Below, piece after piece: positions 34,106-42,768 of a stretch of DNA of 64,000 bases. The position numbers and the translations under genes are program-made. Source of the DNA: Bryobacterales bacterium (GTDB taxonomy: Bacteria > Acidobacteriota > Terriglobia > Bryobacterales > Bryobacteraceae); assembly GCA_003170295.1 (NCBI GenBank), contig PNAJ01000142.1:34328-98327 (forward strand). Direction: 5' to 3'. The notes under the pieces are model-generated. The model was not told the origin of the DNA. It worked only from the letters and a program-made list of their open reading frames with translations, and did not search any database. The stretch's first letter is position 1. Each line of letters opens with the position of its first letter.

Positions 34106-35725
34106 CTACCCAATCTCCGGCTCCGCCTGCATCTTCCCCTTCAGAGGCACTTCGCGCAGGAACGCGTTCAGCACTACTGCGCAGCACATCACGATCGCGC
34201 CCGCGAAAAAGATCGCGTGAATACCGTCGACCAGCGCACCGCGCACGTTGCCGAGCAACAGCTTTAGCAATTCCGCGCCGCCGGGATAGCGCCCGAATCC
34301 GGCTTCGAGCTGCGGGCGAATTTGCTGGAGCATCAGAGGATTCGAAAACGGTTTTAATGCGAGCTCAGGAGTGCCATGCGGAATTCCGTTTGCGAAGTCG
34401 CGTTTATAAATCGTCAGCAGCACGCTGCCGAAGATCGATACGCCCATGGTGCTGCCGATCGACCGGAAGAACTGCGTCGAAGCGGTCGCCGCGCCCATGT
34501 GTTCGCGCGGAGCCGAGTTCTGCACGGCCAACGTATACACCGGCTGAATCAGCCCGATCCCCAATCCTACGATCACCATGCCGCGCACGACTTCTATGCG
34601 CAGCGTGTCCCCCGTCATGCGCGCGAACAGGACCATCCCCACCGCGATCAGCGAAGATCCGCACATGGCGAGGATTTTGTATTTCCCGGTCCGCGAAGTG
34701 AACTGACCGGCCGCGATGCTTCCCACCACCGCCGCCATCATCAGAGGCGTCAGCAGCGATCCCGATTGCGTCGCCGACACGCCCATCACGCCTTGCATGA
34801 ACAAAGGCAGATAGATAATGATGCCGAACATTCCCATGCCCAGCACGAAGGAGGCAACCGAGCAGATCGCGATGATCGGGTTGCGGAACAACGCCAGAGG
34901 GATCACCGGCTCCGAGGCCTTTGTTTCCGCGTACAGAAACACGGCCAGCATGAGGATGGAAAATCCGAGCAGCGATTCGACCCGTGTGGAGGTCCAGCCG
35001 TAATCGGTGACCCAGGTGAACGCGAGCAGCAGCGGAACCAGGCAGGCGGTCAGCGTGAGGACTCCCGCGAAATCGACTTTTCTTTCCACACCCTGGGGAC
35101 GGAACGACGGGAACTCCAGCCAGATGGCGATGGCGGCGATCAATCCTACGGGCAGGTTGACATAGAACACCGCGCGCCAGGAGTAATGGTCGGTCAGAAA
35201 GCCGCCGAGCGTGGGCCCGAAAATCGAGGCGAGTCCCCAGACGGCGGCGAAGATTCCCTGGTATTTCCCGCGCTCGATCGGCGAGAAGACGTCGCCGACG
35301 ATGGTGAACGTCAATCCGAACAGGATTCCCGCGCCGATGCCCTGAATGCCGCGGAACAGGATCAACTGATTCATGCCGTCGAGCGGCAACGAAATCTGCC
35401 CCGAAGCTCCGCAGAATGCCGAGGCGATGACGAAGAGAATCAATCCCGTGAGGAAGAACCATTTGCGGCCGTAAATATCGGAGAGCTTGGCGAAGATCGG
35501 GACCGAAACGGTCATCGAGAGCATGTATGCGGTCGCGACCCAGGGATAACGATCGAACCCGGAGAGACTGGCGATGATGCGAGGCTCGGCGGTCCCGACG
35601 ACGGTCTGATCGAGCGCGGCGACGAGCAGAGCGAGCAGCAATCCGCCCATGGTTCCGACGAGTTGGGGCCGCGTCAACCGGATGAAGCCGGAGGTGTGAA
35701 AGGTGGTGTCGGCGGTTGCGGCCAT
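34106..35725 (-). CDS. MFS drug exporter, EmrB/QacA (DHA2) type
   Basis: A 539-residue 14-helix major facilitator. Family motifs: ALDQTVVGTAEPRI in helix 1, KLSDIYGRKWFFL between helices 2 and 3, FRGIQGIGAGILFGLTFTIVGD, and GPTLGGFLTDHYSWRAVFYVNLPVG. Such carriers expel drugs with protons. No membrane-fusion protein or regulator is adjacent. Confidence 0.88.
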   Translation of the reverse strand: MAATADTTFHTSGFIRLTRPQLVGTMGGLLLALLVAALDQTVVGTAEPRIIASLSGFDRYPWVATAYMLSMTVSVPIFAKLSDIYGRKWFFLTGLILFVIASAFCGASGQISLPLDGMNQLILFRGIQGIGAGILFGLTFTIVGDVFSPIERGKYQGIFAAVWGLASIFGPTLGGFLTDHYSWRAVFYVNLPVGLIAAIAIWLEFPSFRPQGVERKVDFAGVLTLTACLVPLLLAFTWVTDYGWTSTRVESLLGFSILMLAVFLYAETKASEPVIPLALFRNPIIAICSVASFVLGMGMFGIIIYLPLFMQGVMGVSATQSGSLLTPLMMAAVVGSIAAGQFTSRTGKYKILAMCGSSLIAVGMVLFARMTGDTLRIEVVRGMVIVGLGIGLIQPVYTLAVQNSAPREHMGAATASTQFFRSIGSTMGVSIFGSVLLTIYKRDFANGIPHGTPELALKPFSNPLMLQQIRPQLEAGFGRYPGGAELLKLLLGNVRGALVDGIHAIFFAGAIVMCCAVVLNAFLREVPLKGKMQAEPEIG

Positions 35726-35752
35726 CTATTAATTGTACGAGAGCGATTGTAC

Positions 35753-36427
35753 CTACGCGGCGGCGCTGTCGTTCCAGTAATCGTCGGCTTCCTCGATCCG
35801 GCGTTCGCGGTTGCGGCGGCGAAGGCCCAGGTTGATTTGGGCTTTTGAAAAAACGAAGCCATCGTCAGAGGGGGAGTACGTTTCTCCTTTGTCCTCGTAC
35901 ATTTCCACGATGTCGAGGAGGTCGTTCAGCTCCATACGCTCGTCGGCCAGACGGGTTCTCTGGAGGTCGCGGAGCTGCTCGGCGGTCTTTTCGAATTGAC
36001 GGGAGAGGCGCTGGCTGTGGAGGCTCAAGTTCGCTAACGCTTTCGATTGGCTTTCGAGAGACGCCACGATGGCCATGGCTTGCTGCACCTGGGCGGGAGC
36101 GTCGTCGAGAACGTCGGGCTGGTTGGCGGCGGCTAGCGTGAGGAGATTGGCTTCGAGAGCGGCTACTCGGTTCTGGCGCCAGGAGGTGTCGGCAAGGGCT
36201 TGGACGAGATGCGCTTCGGTGGCGCCTTGGGGATGATATTCGTCGGTGAAAGAGGTGAGGTGTAGCTGGTAGGCTTGGAGGTCCTCGGTGGGCATGACGA
36301 CTAGTTGGCCGGTGAGTCCGTGGCGGAGGGCGTTGAGAGAGGATCGGTGCTTGCCTTCGGGGGTTTTGGGGCCTGTGGAGTGCTGTGAATTGGCTCGGTT
36401 GATTTCGGTTCGGTTTGGTGTGGACAT
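35753..36427 (-). CDS. Hypothetical coiled-coil protein of Acidobacteriota type
   Basis: About 224 residues. Start at 36427 preferred because MSTPNRTEINRANSQHSTGP is the recurrent N-terminus of this group (continuing KTPEGKHRSSLNALRHGLTG); upstream codons are Pro-rich and repeat-derived, and no good ribosome site exists. Alternative start 36442. The middle is helical (LVQALADTSWRQNRVAALEANLL, LSRQFEKTAEQLRDLQRTRLADER). Related proteins occur in many copies per genome; role unknown. Confidence 0.65.
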   Translation of the reverse strand: MSTPNRTEINRANSQHSTGPKTPEGKHRSSLNALRHGLTGQLVVMPTEDLQAYQLHLTSFTDEYHPQGATEAHLVQALADTSWRQNRVAALEANLLTLAAANQPDVLDDAPAQVQQAMAIVASLESQSKALANLSLHSQRLSRQFEKTAEQLRDLQRTRLADERMELNDLLDIVEMYEDKGETYSPSDDGFVFSKAQINLGLRRRNRERRIEEADDYWNDSAAA

Positions 36428-36528
36428 GCTTTGGTTTAGCATCGGGGGATTTGGGGAGGGAGCGGTTGGAGGTGGGAAGGGGTTGAAAAGGGGGGAGTTG
36501 GGGTGGGGGAATTGTCGGTCGAAGAGCC

Positions 36529-36580
36529 GGGCCGGGGGGCCGGCTGCGGGCCGGGGGGCCCGCCCCACAAGAGGGATGCA
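36529..36580. repeat. GC-rich palindromic element related to 24686-24789
   Basis: Clusters of GGCCGGGGGGCC type with the right end CCCGCCCCAC and then GATGCAC, as in the 24686 element (TCCGCCCCAC, then GATGCAC). It lies just before an antitoxin gene. Confidence 0.45.
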
Positions 36581-36631
36581 CGACACGAGTCATTTGACCG
36601 CTCCGCGCATTGCGCTTACACTGAAAACACG

Positions 36632-36883
36632 ATGAGCGACGAGCGCCAACATGTGCATGAGCTAATTGACCGGCTGCCGCCCGCGCAACTCAGCGCTGTC
36701 GCCGGGTTGCTCGAAACTATGCTGGGTGAGGACGAAGAGCGCGCGGTTGAGGAAGCCAAGCAGTGGTTGCGCGAAAACGGCGGCAAGGGAATCCCGCACG
36801 AAGAGGTCCTGGCCGACTTTGGTCTCACCATGGACGACTTCCGACGCATGGGTGAGGAGCGCGCTCAGCGCCGCACGGGCTGA
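36632..36883 (+). CDS. Antitoxin of a RelE/ParE-type pair
   Basis: 83 residues from ATG 36632. The N-terminal HELIDRLPPAQLSAVAGLLETM and the tail IPHEEVLADFGLTMDDF are typical of small helical antitoxins paired with RelE-like toxins. It precedes a RelE-like gene by five bases. A related antitoxin lies at 37181-37384 (HQLVDTLPEDRLADVLDYL). Confidence 0.75.
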   Translation: MSDERQHVHELIDRLPPAQLSAVAGLLETMLGEDEERAVEEAKQWLRENGGKGIPHEEVLADFGLTMDDFRRMGEERAQRRTG

Positions 36884-36888
36884 TCCGG

Positions 36889-37140
36889 ATGCAGAAGCGG
36901 ATCGTGTGGACGCCGCAGGCGCGAGCCGACGTGCAGCGGATCGATCGTCAGACCGCGCTGGGTTTGCTCGAAGGCTTGGCCGATTACGTTCTCACCGGTT
37001 ATGGCGATGTCGAGCGCTTGACCGATGTAAACCCACCGGAACTGCGCCTCCGCCTGGGTGACTACCGCATCCGCTTCCACGATCACGGCGGGTGGCTGTA
37101 AATCCTCCGTGTGCTGCATCGACGGGACGCCTACCGGTAA
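36889..37140 (+). pseudogene. RelE/ParE toxin with premature TAA
   Basis: The frame gives KRIVWTPQARADVQRIDRQT ... LRLRLGDYRIRFHDHGGWL, then TAA at 37099-37101, then continues in frame with ILRVLHRRDAYR and a natural stop at 37138. That last strand is a conserved end of the RelE fold (VLRVLHRRDAYR in relatives). A single G to T change (GAA to TAA) would account for the loss of 13 residues. The toxin is probably weak or inactive; a functional shortened form cannot be excluded. Confidence 0.75.
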
Positions 37141-37180
37141 GGGGTTTGAGTGTATCTCCCCGCGTTTCCCCAGGAGTCCT

Positions 37181-37384
37181 TCACAGACTGCGAGTCCGGC
37201 GGTATTCCTCGATGGGAATGGTGCGGCCGGCGCGAATGTCTTCGAGGCCTTCTTCGATGGCGGCTTCGGTTTCCGCGCTGACATCGTCCGTGTCGTTGAG
37301 ATCCGCTAGGTAGTCGAGCACATCCGCCAAGCGGTCCTCTGGCAGCGTGTCGACGAGTTGGTGAACATTTTCGCGGACGGTCAC
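37181..37384 (-). CDS. Orphan antitoxin-like protein
   Basis: 67 residues: VRENVHQLVDTLPEDRLADV, then a tail AAIEEGLEDIRAGRTIPIEEYRR. It resembles the antitoxin at 36632-36883. No toxin follows on its strand; the next gene downstream is the convergent damaged toxin. Confidence 0.65.
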   Translation of the reverse strand: MTVRENVHQLVDTLPEDRLADVLDYLADLNDTDDVSAETEAAIEEGLEDIRAGRTIPIEEYRRTRSL

Positions 37385-37617
37385 GATGGGCTCTCTTTTC
37401 GATCATACGTCCTTCCCTGGAAAAATGTCTCTGGTCTCCTTTCCCTGGATTTCCCTCCTGGATTTCCCCGGATTTTCCGGGAGCGCGGCTGCCGCAACCG
37501 CGAGTCTCGCGGGACAAGTGGGTTTATTCGATGCGGAACATTGATGCGGAACATTAGGAACACGCGGGCTTCCTCAGTTCCCCCCTCCAGTTTTCCCCAA
37601 AGATTAACCGAGAGATG

Positions 37618-38391
37618 TCAAGCATCGCGCTTACGAATCTTCGATAAACCGCGACGTCCGTACATGGCGGCCACCACGAGGAACAGGCCTGCGCTAACGA
37701 GCACGAAACTAGATGGGGCGGGCGTCGGAAACAAAGACGCTGGCGGAACAAACTGAATCCCACCGAGACCTAGATTCACAATGGCTGACGTGCTGGTGCC
37801 GGTGTCGACGTTCACGGCGTGCAGCCGCGTCACGTTCGAATTATCGATGACAAAAGTAAAAAAGCGGCGACTGGTGGGGTCGATGGCGGATTCGTACGAT
37901 CCTCCAGGGGCGGTTGCCACATTCGCAACGGGGGTGGTGGCGCCGCTCCCAATATCTTGGCGAAACAGCGTCCAGGTACTTCCGACGAACCGCACCCCGT
38001 ACAGGGCTTGGGTAACGGGATCGAACTGAATGCCACCGAGACCTAGATTCACAGTGGCTGACGTGCTGCTGCCGGTGTCGACGTTCACGGCGTACAGCCG
38101 CGTCACGTTCGAATTATCGATGACAAAAGTAAAAAAGCGGCGACTGGTGGGATCGATGGCGGATTCGTACGATCCTTGAGGGGCGGTTGCCACATTCGCA
38201 ACGGGGGTGGTGGCACCGCTCCCAATATCTTGGCGAAACAGCGTCCAGGTGCTTCCGACGAACCGCACCCCGTACAGTGACCCTGCCGTCGACTGGGCGT
38301 AGGCGACGTTGGGCAACCCGATTAAGTTGAGGACACCCGCAAGGCCAAGAAAGGCGAACATCCCGAAATTCGGGCGCTTTGCTGCTGACAT
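37618..38391 (-). CDS. PEP-CTERM-like secreted protein with duplicated domain
   Basis: 257 residues: signal peptide (FAFLGLAGVLNLIGLPNVAYAQ), two near-identical copies of an 86-residue unit (residues 39-124 and 130-215; each has LYGVRFVGSTWTLFRQDIGS and SYESAIDPTSRRFFTFVIDN), then a sorting tail: PTPAPSS, a hydrophobic helix (FVLVSAGLFLVVAAMYG) and a basic end (RRGLSKIRKRDA). The period is 91 residues (273 bp) and the DNA copies are nearly identical, so the duplication is recent. The tail resembles PEP-CTERM anchors, though PEP is replaced by PAP. The repeat unit looks like part of a beta-propeller. Confidence 0.7.
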   Translation of the reverse strand: MSAAKRPNFGMFAFLGLAGVLNLIGLPNVAYAQSTAGSLYGVRFVGSTWTLFRQDIGSGATTPVANVATAPQGSYESAIDPTSRRFFTFVIDNSNVTRLYAVNVDTGSSTSATVNLGLGGIQFDPVTQALYGVRFVGSTWTLFRQDIGSGATTPVANVATAPGGSYESAIDPTSRRFFTFVIDNSNVTRLHAVNVDTGTSTSAIVNLGLGGIQFVPPASLFPTPAPSSFVLVSAGLFLVVAAMYGRRGLSKIRKRDA

Positions 38392-38539
38392 GAGAATCCC
38401 TCCCTGGTCCGAACTGGCATAGTCGGTCCGTTGATGGTATCAATTTGACGCTCTTCGTTGCACTGCTCACCTTTGCTGGTTGGATGCAGCGGTCGGTCCA
38501 TTAGCGCGGCCATGTAATGGGCGATTCCTCGAGTGGTCT

Positions 38540-38677
38540 GTTGAAGGTGATACGAACGAGGTTCAATCCGCCCTGATCGCCGCGCTTCAGATGCAACTCG
38601 GGCTTAAATTGGAGTCACGCAAGGTTCCGGTCGACCTGATCGTCGTAGACCGAGCCGAAAGGCCCTCCGAAAATTAG
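38540..38677 (+). pseudogene. 3' remnant of a TIGR03435-family gene
   Basis: About 45 residues ending LIAALQMQLGLKLESRKVPV, DLIVVDRAERPSEN, which is the diagnostic C-terminus of the TIGR03435 family, abundant in Solibacter-type genomes. The 5' five sixths are missing and the open frame upstream (from 38480) is unrelated. Confidence 0.7.
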
Positions 38678-38679
38678 AC

Positions 38680-39183
38680 TTAATGCCAACGCTGAAGTAC
38701 TGTGGCGATCGGGAGACACAGCCGCCGCGTTTCGCCGGGCAAGGGCGTGAATCCGTAATGCTCGTAAAAACGCTGTGCCGCCTCATCCTTGGCATCAACC
38801 ACCATCGCGAAGATGCCGAGTTCTGCTCGGGCCGCGCGCATCAACGCATCGGCCAAAAGAATTCCTCCGAGCCCTTGGCGCTGGTAGTGACTGGCCACGG
38901 CAAGCCGTCCCAGCGACGCTGCGGGGACCACCGGATAACGCGGCAGTTTCTTGGCGGTCTCCGGCGGCAGCGCATTTAGTGCGACTCCGGTGGCTGTCAG
39001 AGTGTAATAGCCCGCTAGGTCCCCAGACGTGACGCCCACCGCGACGAAACAGGTCGCGATGCGCCGCTTTATATCCTGTGACGCCTGCTCGCGAAAATAA
39101 CGGTCGAGGGCATCTGAGCCGCTCCTGAATTCGGAGCGGTCATGGTCCCCCGACAACGGTTCAACGCGAAACGACTCGGTCAC
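38680..39183 (-). CDS. GNAT toxin, TacT-like
   Basis: A 167-residue GNAT acetyltransferase of the TacT/AtaT group: SGSDALDRYFREQASQDIKRRI near the N-terminus, PAASLGRLAVASHYQRQGLGGILLADAL (acetyl-CoA site Q/RxxGxG/A), and YEHYGFTPLPGETRRLCLPI at the end with the usual Tyr. Such toxins acetylate aminoacyl-tRNA. It overlaps the upstream DUF1778 antitoxin by 23 bases. Both genes appear intact. Confidence 0.85.
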   Translation of the reverse strand: MTESFRVEPLSGDHDRSEFRSGSDALDRYFREQASQDIKRRIATCFVAVGVTSGDLAGYYTLTATGVALNALPPETAKKLPRYPVVPAASLGRLAVASHYQRQGLGGILLADALMRAARAELGIFAMVVDAKDEAAQRFYEHYGFTPLPGETRRLCLPIATVLQRWH

Positions 39184-39445
39184 GGTGAAGCGCGAAGGCT
39201 TTCTTCAACGCCCGGTTTGGCTTGGGAGGCTTCACGAGCAACGCCGCGAACTTCTCCTGCGCCTCGCGCGAAAGGCGAATCACTTCGATTTCCGTCACAG
39301 TCTTTTGCGCTGCCTCCTGGGCGGCGGCAACGACAAAATCGCTGATGGAGCGGCCTTGAATTTCAGCGGCGCGGCGCACGACGGCAAGACCTTTCTTCGT
39401 GATTCGCGCCTCCAGGCGGGCGGTTTTTGTGCGCTGCTGCGGCAT
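39161..39445 (-). CDS. DUF1778 antitoxin, TacA-like
   Basis: A 94-residue antitoxin: RTKTARLEARITKKGLAVVRRAAEIQGRSISDFV is the RHH domain of DUF1778, followed by LSREAQEKFAALLVKPPKPNRALKKAF, the toxin-binding tail. It precedes and overlaps the GNAT toxin gene. Confidence 0.87.
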   Translation of the reverse strand: MPQQRTKTARLEARITKKGLAVVRRAAEIQGRSISDFVVAAAQEAAQKTVTEIEVIRLSREAQEKFAALLVKPPKPNRALKKAFALHRDRVVSR

Positions 39446-39548
39446 TTGATCTATTGTACGTTATTTCACCGTACATAGCGGAAAGCAGGAATAATCCGTG
39501 CTCTTTGCGACCTTATAAGGCTCATGAAGTGCTCTACTCCGGCCTTAG

Positions 39549-41687
39549 ATGGCCGCAGCTTCTAAATCCGCACCTGTTTCTGAACCAAGGCCTGCTCGTG
39601 GTGCCGCGCCGAAGCCGCAACTTGTTGTATTGAAGAAGGCTAAAAAAGGGTCCCGATTTGGGAACCTAAGTGAGATTGGCGCGCCTTTGGCGGTCCTCGG
39701 CATTGTTATGGCGATGATCACGCCAATGCCGGCCTTCATGCTGGACATTCTGATTAGCGCCAACATCACGCTTGCCGTGATTGTGCTGCTCGTCTCGATG
39801 TATATCACCAAGCCAGTGGAGTTCAGTGTCTTCCCAACAACTCTGTTGCTGCTTACGCTGTTCCGGCTCGCACTTAATGTTTCATCTACTCGTTTGATTC
39901 TGATGCATGGAAACAGCGGTACGCGCGCCGCGGGACAGGTGATCGAGGCGTTTGGCAATTTCGTGGTGGGCGGCAACTACATTATCGGCATCGTGATCTT
40001 CCTGGTGATGATCGCGATTCAGTACGTGGTCATCAACCATGGCGCGGTGCGTATTTCCGAGGTCACTGCGCGCTTCACGTTGGATGCGCTGCCGGGCAAG
40101 CAGATGTCGATCGATTCCGACCTTAACGCCGGGCTGATTGACGAGCATGAGGCTCGGGCGCGACGCAAGAATCTGGCCGCGGAGGCTGAGTTTTACGGCG
40201 CCATGGACGGCGCATCCCGGTTCACGCAGCGCGATGCGGTGGCCAGCATTCTGATCACGACCATTAACATCGTCGCGGGATTTCTCATTGGCGTGTTTCA
40301 GCACGGCATGGATCTGAAGCGCGCGCTGGCGACCTACACGATTCTGACCATCGGCGATGGTCTTGTCACCGTCATTCCGGCGCTGATGATTTCCGTTTCG
40401 GGTGGCCTGATCGTCACTCGTGCCAGTTCGGATAACAAGCTTGGCTCGGATATGAAGAAGCAGGTGTTCAGCAATCCGCAGCCTTTGATGCTTTCGGGCG
40501 GCGTCCTGATCGCCATGGCGGCGTTCCCTGGTTTACCGACGCTTCCATTTTTGATTCTCGGTTCCAGTGTGGGATTTTTCGGCTGGAAAATGCACCAGAA
40601 AGCCCAGCTCGAAGAGGAGGAGGTTCCGGCTGCCGGGGCGAGTGCGGCCTCGGCGACTAAGGAAAATCTGGAAACACTGCTCAAAGTGGAACCGCTCGCG
40701 CTCGAAGTGGGACTGGGCTTGGTGAAGCTGGTTGAAGGCGCTCAGAATTCGCCGCTCCTGCGCCGCATTTCGGGAATTCGACGGCAGATGGCCACTGACC
40801 TCGGCTATATGGTGCCACCGGTCCGCGTGACCGACAATTTGCAGCTCAAGTCGGGCGAGTATGTGGTCCTGCTCAAGGGAGCGGAGATCGCGCGGTTCGA
40901 AATGATGCAGAACTGCGATCTCGCGATCCATCCGGGCGGCAACGCGCCGGCGCTGGAGGGGATTCCTGCGAAAGAACCGGCATTCGGGATTCAGGCGCTC
41001 TGGATTCCATCGGAAAAAGCCGACGATGCTCGCGCCCAGGGATACACCGTGGTCGATGCCGTTAGTGTTCTCGGGACTCATTTAGCGGAATTGATCCGTC
41101 GGCACGCATTCGAGTTGCTCTCGCGTCAGGACACTAAGAATATTCTGGACCGCGTTACGGAAGAAAACCCAAGAGTTGTCGAAGATCTGGTGCCAAAACT
41201 GCTACCTCTAGCTACCGTGCAGAAGGTATTGCAGAACTTGTTGCGAGAGCGCGTTTCGATTCGGGACGCGGTTACTCTTTTGGAGTCTCTCGGCGAGGCA
41301 GCGGCGATGACAAAGAATCCGATTTTGCTGACCGAATATGCCCGGCAAGCGATCCGCCGCACCTTAGTCAAGCCGTATCTGAATCCATCGGGCGAATTGC
41401 CTGCATTTTTTGTCGATTCGCAGATTGAGCAGACGGTCGAGCGCGCGATCGAGTACAACGAGCAATCGAGCCATATCAATCTGGCACCGGCGAAAATCCG
41501 GGAGATTCTCGACAAGGTGGCGCGCGCCGTCGGGTCGGGCGACTCTCCGATGGCCGTGGTTACCAGTTCTTCGGCGCGCTTTTATCTGCGGCAGATGATC
41601 GAGGGGCAGATTCCAAACCTCTCCATTCTTTCGCATAACGAAATTCCGCCCGGCGTACGGGTGGTGTCGATGGGGCTAATTCAGTGA
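39549..41687 (+). CDS. flhA: Flagellar export gate protein FlhA
   Basis: A 712-residue export-gate protein. N-terminal membrane half with paired helices (LAVLGIVMAMITPMPAFMLDILISANI, EFSVFPTTLLLLTLFRLALNVSSTRLIL) and the conserved FHIPEP-equivalent cytoplasmic loop (RFTLDALPGKQMSIDSDLNAGLI, EAEFYGAMDGASRFTQRDA). C-terminal cytoplasmic domain binds chaperones and export substrates (EPLALEVGLGLVKLV, LGTHLAELIRRHAFELLSRQDT). First gene of a tightly packed flagellar set with flhF, fliA and a FliN-type gene. Confidence 0.95.
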   Translation: MAAASKSAPVSEPRPARGAAPKPQLVVLKKAKKGSRFGNLSEIGAPLAVLGIVMAMITPMPAFMLDILISANITLAVIVLLVSMYITKPVEFSVFPTTLLLLTLFRLALNVSSTRLILMHGNSGTRAAGQVIEAFGNFVVGGNYIIGIVIFLVMIAIQYVVINHGAVRISEVTARFTLDALPGKQMSIDSDLNAGLIDEHEARARRKNLAAEAEFYGAMDGASRFTQRDAVASILITTINIVAGFLIGVFQHGMDLKRALATYTILTIGDGLVTVIPALMISVSGGLIVTRASSDNKLGSDMKKQVFSNPQPLMLSGGVLIAMAAFPGLPTLPFLILGSSVGFFGWKMHQKAQLEEEEVPAAGASAASATKENLETLLKVEPLALEVGLGLVKLVEGAQNSPLLRRISGIRRQMATDLGYMVPPVRVTDNLQLKSGEYVVLLKGAEIARFEMMQNCDLAIHPGGNAPALEGIPAKEPAFGIQALWIPSEKADDARAQGYTVVDAVSVLGTHLAELIRRHAFELLSRQDTKNILDRVTEENPRVVEDLVPKLLPLATVQKVLQNLLRERVSIRDAVTLLESLGEAAAMTKNPILLTEYARQAIRRTLVKPYLNPSGELPAFFVDSQIEQTVERAIEYNEQSSHINLAPAKIREILDKVARAVGSGDSPMAVVTSSSARFYLRQMIEGQIPNLSILSHNEIPPGVRVVSMGLIQ

Positions 41688-41694
41688 GTTCTAA

Positions 41695-42768
41695 ATGAGA
41701 CTTAAAAGTTATTTTTCGGGAACCGTGGAAGCAGCGATGGAGCTGGCGCACAAGGAACTGGGCGAGGACGCGCTGTTGGTGAACGCGCGGCCGTCGACGC
41801 CGGAGACGAGGAGCCTCGGTGCCTATGAAGTGGTGTTCGGTGTACTTCCGAGAAACGAGGCGGCCGTAGCCGCGAAGCTCGGAAATGCCTCCGCCCGCGT
41901 CCTTTCCAATGAGAATCTGGCGCAGGATGTTGCGGGTCTGAAGCGCGAGATTGAGCGCATGGCGCAATCGCTCCGCGTCGGACGCATATCGGGGCCGCAA
42001 AACGCATCGACCCAGGGATCGACGGACTTATACAATCTGCGGATCGAGAACGAACTCGACGCTTCGCTCGCGCAACAGGTGGCTGCGGGAACCGCGCTTG
42101 AAGACCTTTTCGAGGTTGATTCGGTACTCGGCAAGCGGGGCTCGACGCGCTCCGTGGTGGCCCTCGTGGGACCTCCCGGCGTCGGGAATACGACCACGCT
42201 CGCGAAACTGGCCGCGCGATTTGGCCTGCTGGCGCGCAAGCCGGCATTCATACTGTCAGCCGACGTGTATCGCATCGCCGCCGCCGAACAACTGCGGTCG
42301 CTCTCGGCGATCCTCGGAATCGGCTTCGATATTGTCGAAACTCCTGTGGCGCTCGCACAGTCTCTTGAGGAGCATCGCGGGAAAGACTGGGTCTTCATCG
42401 ATACGCCGGGACTCGCCGCGGGCGAAATGGAAGATGGCGCGGATCTGGCCCGGCTGCTCGCCTCGCATCCGGAGATCGATACGCACCTGGTGCTCTCCGC
42501 GTCGATGAAACCTGCGGATCTTTCGCGGGTCATCGATCGCTACGAAATCTTCCAACCGAAAAAACTTCTATTTACGCGCCTCGACGAGACGGATCGCCAT
42601 GGAGCCCTGGTGAGCGAAGCCGCGCGGCGGTCGCTTCCCATATCATTTCTGGCAACCGGCCAGCAGATCCCCGACGATCTGGAACCCGCATCGAAGGAAT
42701 TCATCGCAGATAAAGTGCGCGGAGTAAATCGGAAACAGCCGGTTCGCACGCTCGGAGCAACCGCATGA
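41695..42768 (+). CDS. flhF: FlhF-like SRP-family GTPase with altered P-loop
   Basis: A 357-residue protein with the B/N/G layout of FlhF: N-terminal MRLKSYFSGTVEAAMELAHKELG, then the G domain with GPPGVGNTTTLAKLAARFG (about residue 162), SADVYRIAAAEQLRSLS, FIDTPGL and FTRLDET. The P-loop lysine, GKTTT in almost all relatives, is Asn here (codon AAT). Loss of that lysine normally abolishes GTP hydrolysis, so this FlhF may bind nucleotide weakly or act as a scaffold. FlhF places flagella and recruits the basal body. It starts seven bases after flhA and overlaps fliA by four. Confidence 0.88.
   Translation: MRLKSYFSGTVEAAMELAHKELGEDALLVNARPSTPETRSLGAYEVVFGVLPRNEAAVAAKLGNASARVLSNENLAQDVAGLKREIERMAQSLRVGRISGPQNASTQGSTDLYNLRIENELDASLAQQVAAGTALEDLFEVDSVLGKRGSTRSVVALVGPPGVGNTTTLAKLAARFGLLARKPAFILSADVYRIAAAEQLRSLSAILGIGFDIVETPVALAQSLEEHRGKDWVFIDTPGLAAGEMEDGADLARLLASHPEIDTHLVLSASMKPADLSRVIDRYEIFQPKKLLFTRLDETDRHGALVSEAARRSLPISFLATGQQIPDDLEPASKEFIADKVRGVNRKQPVRTLGATA

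Noticed and set aside
34376..35848. 490-residue open frame on the plus strand
   Set aside because: Antisense to the MFS transporter, low-complexity Arg/Gln/Asp-rich translation, no start context.
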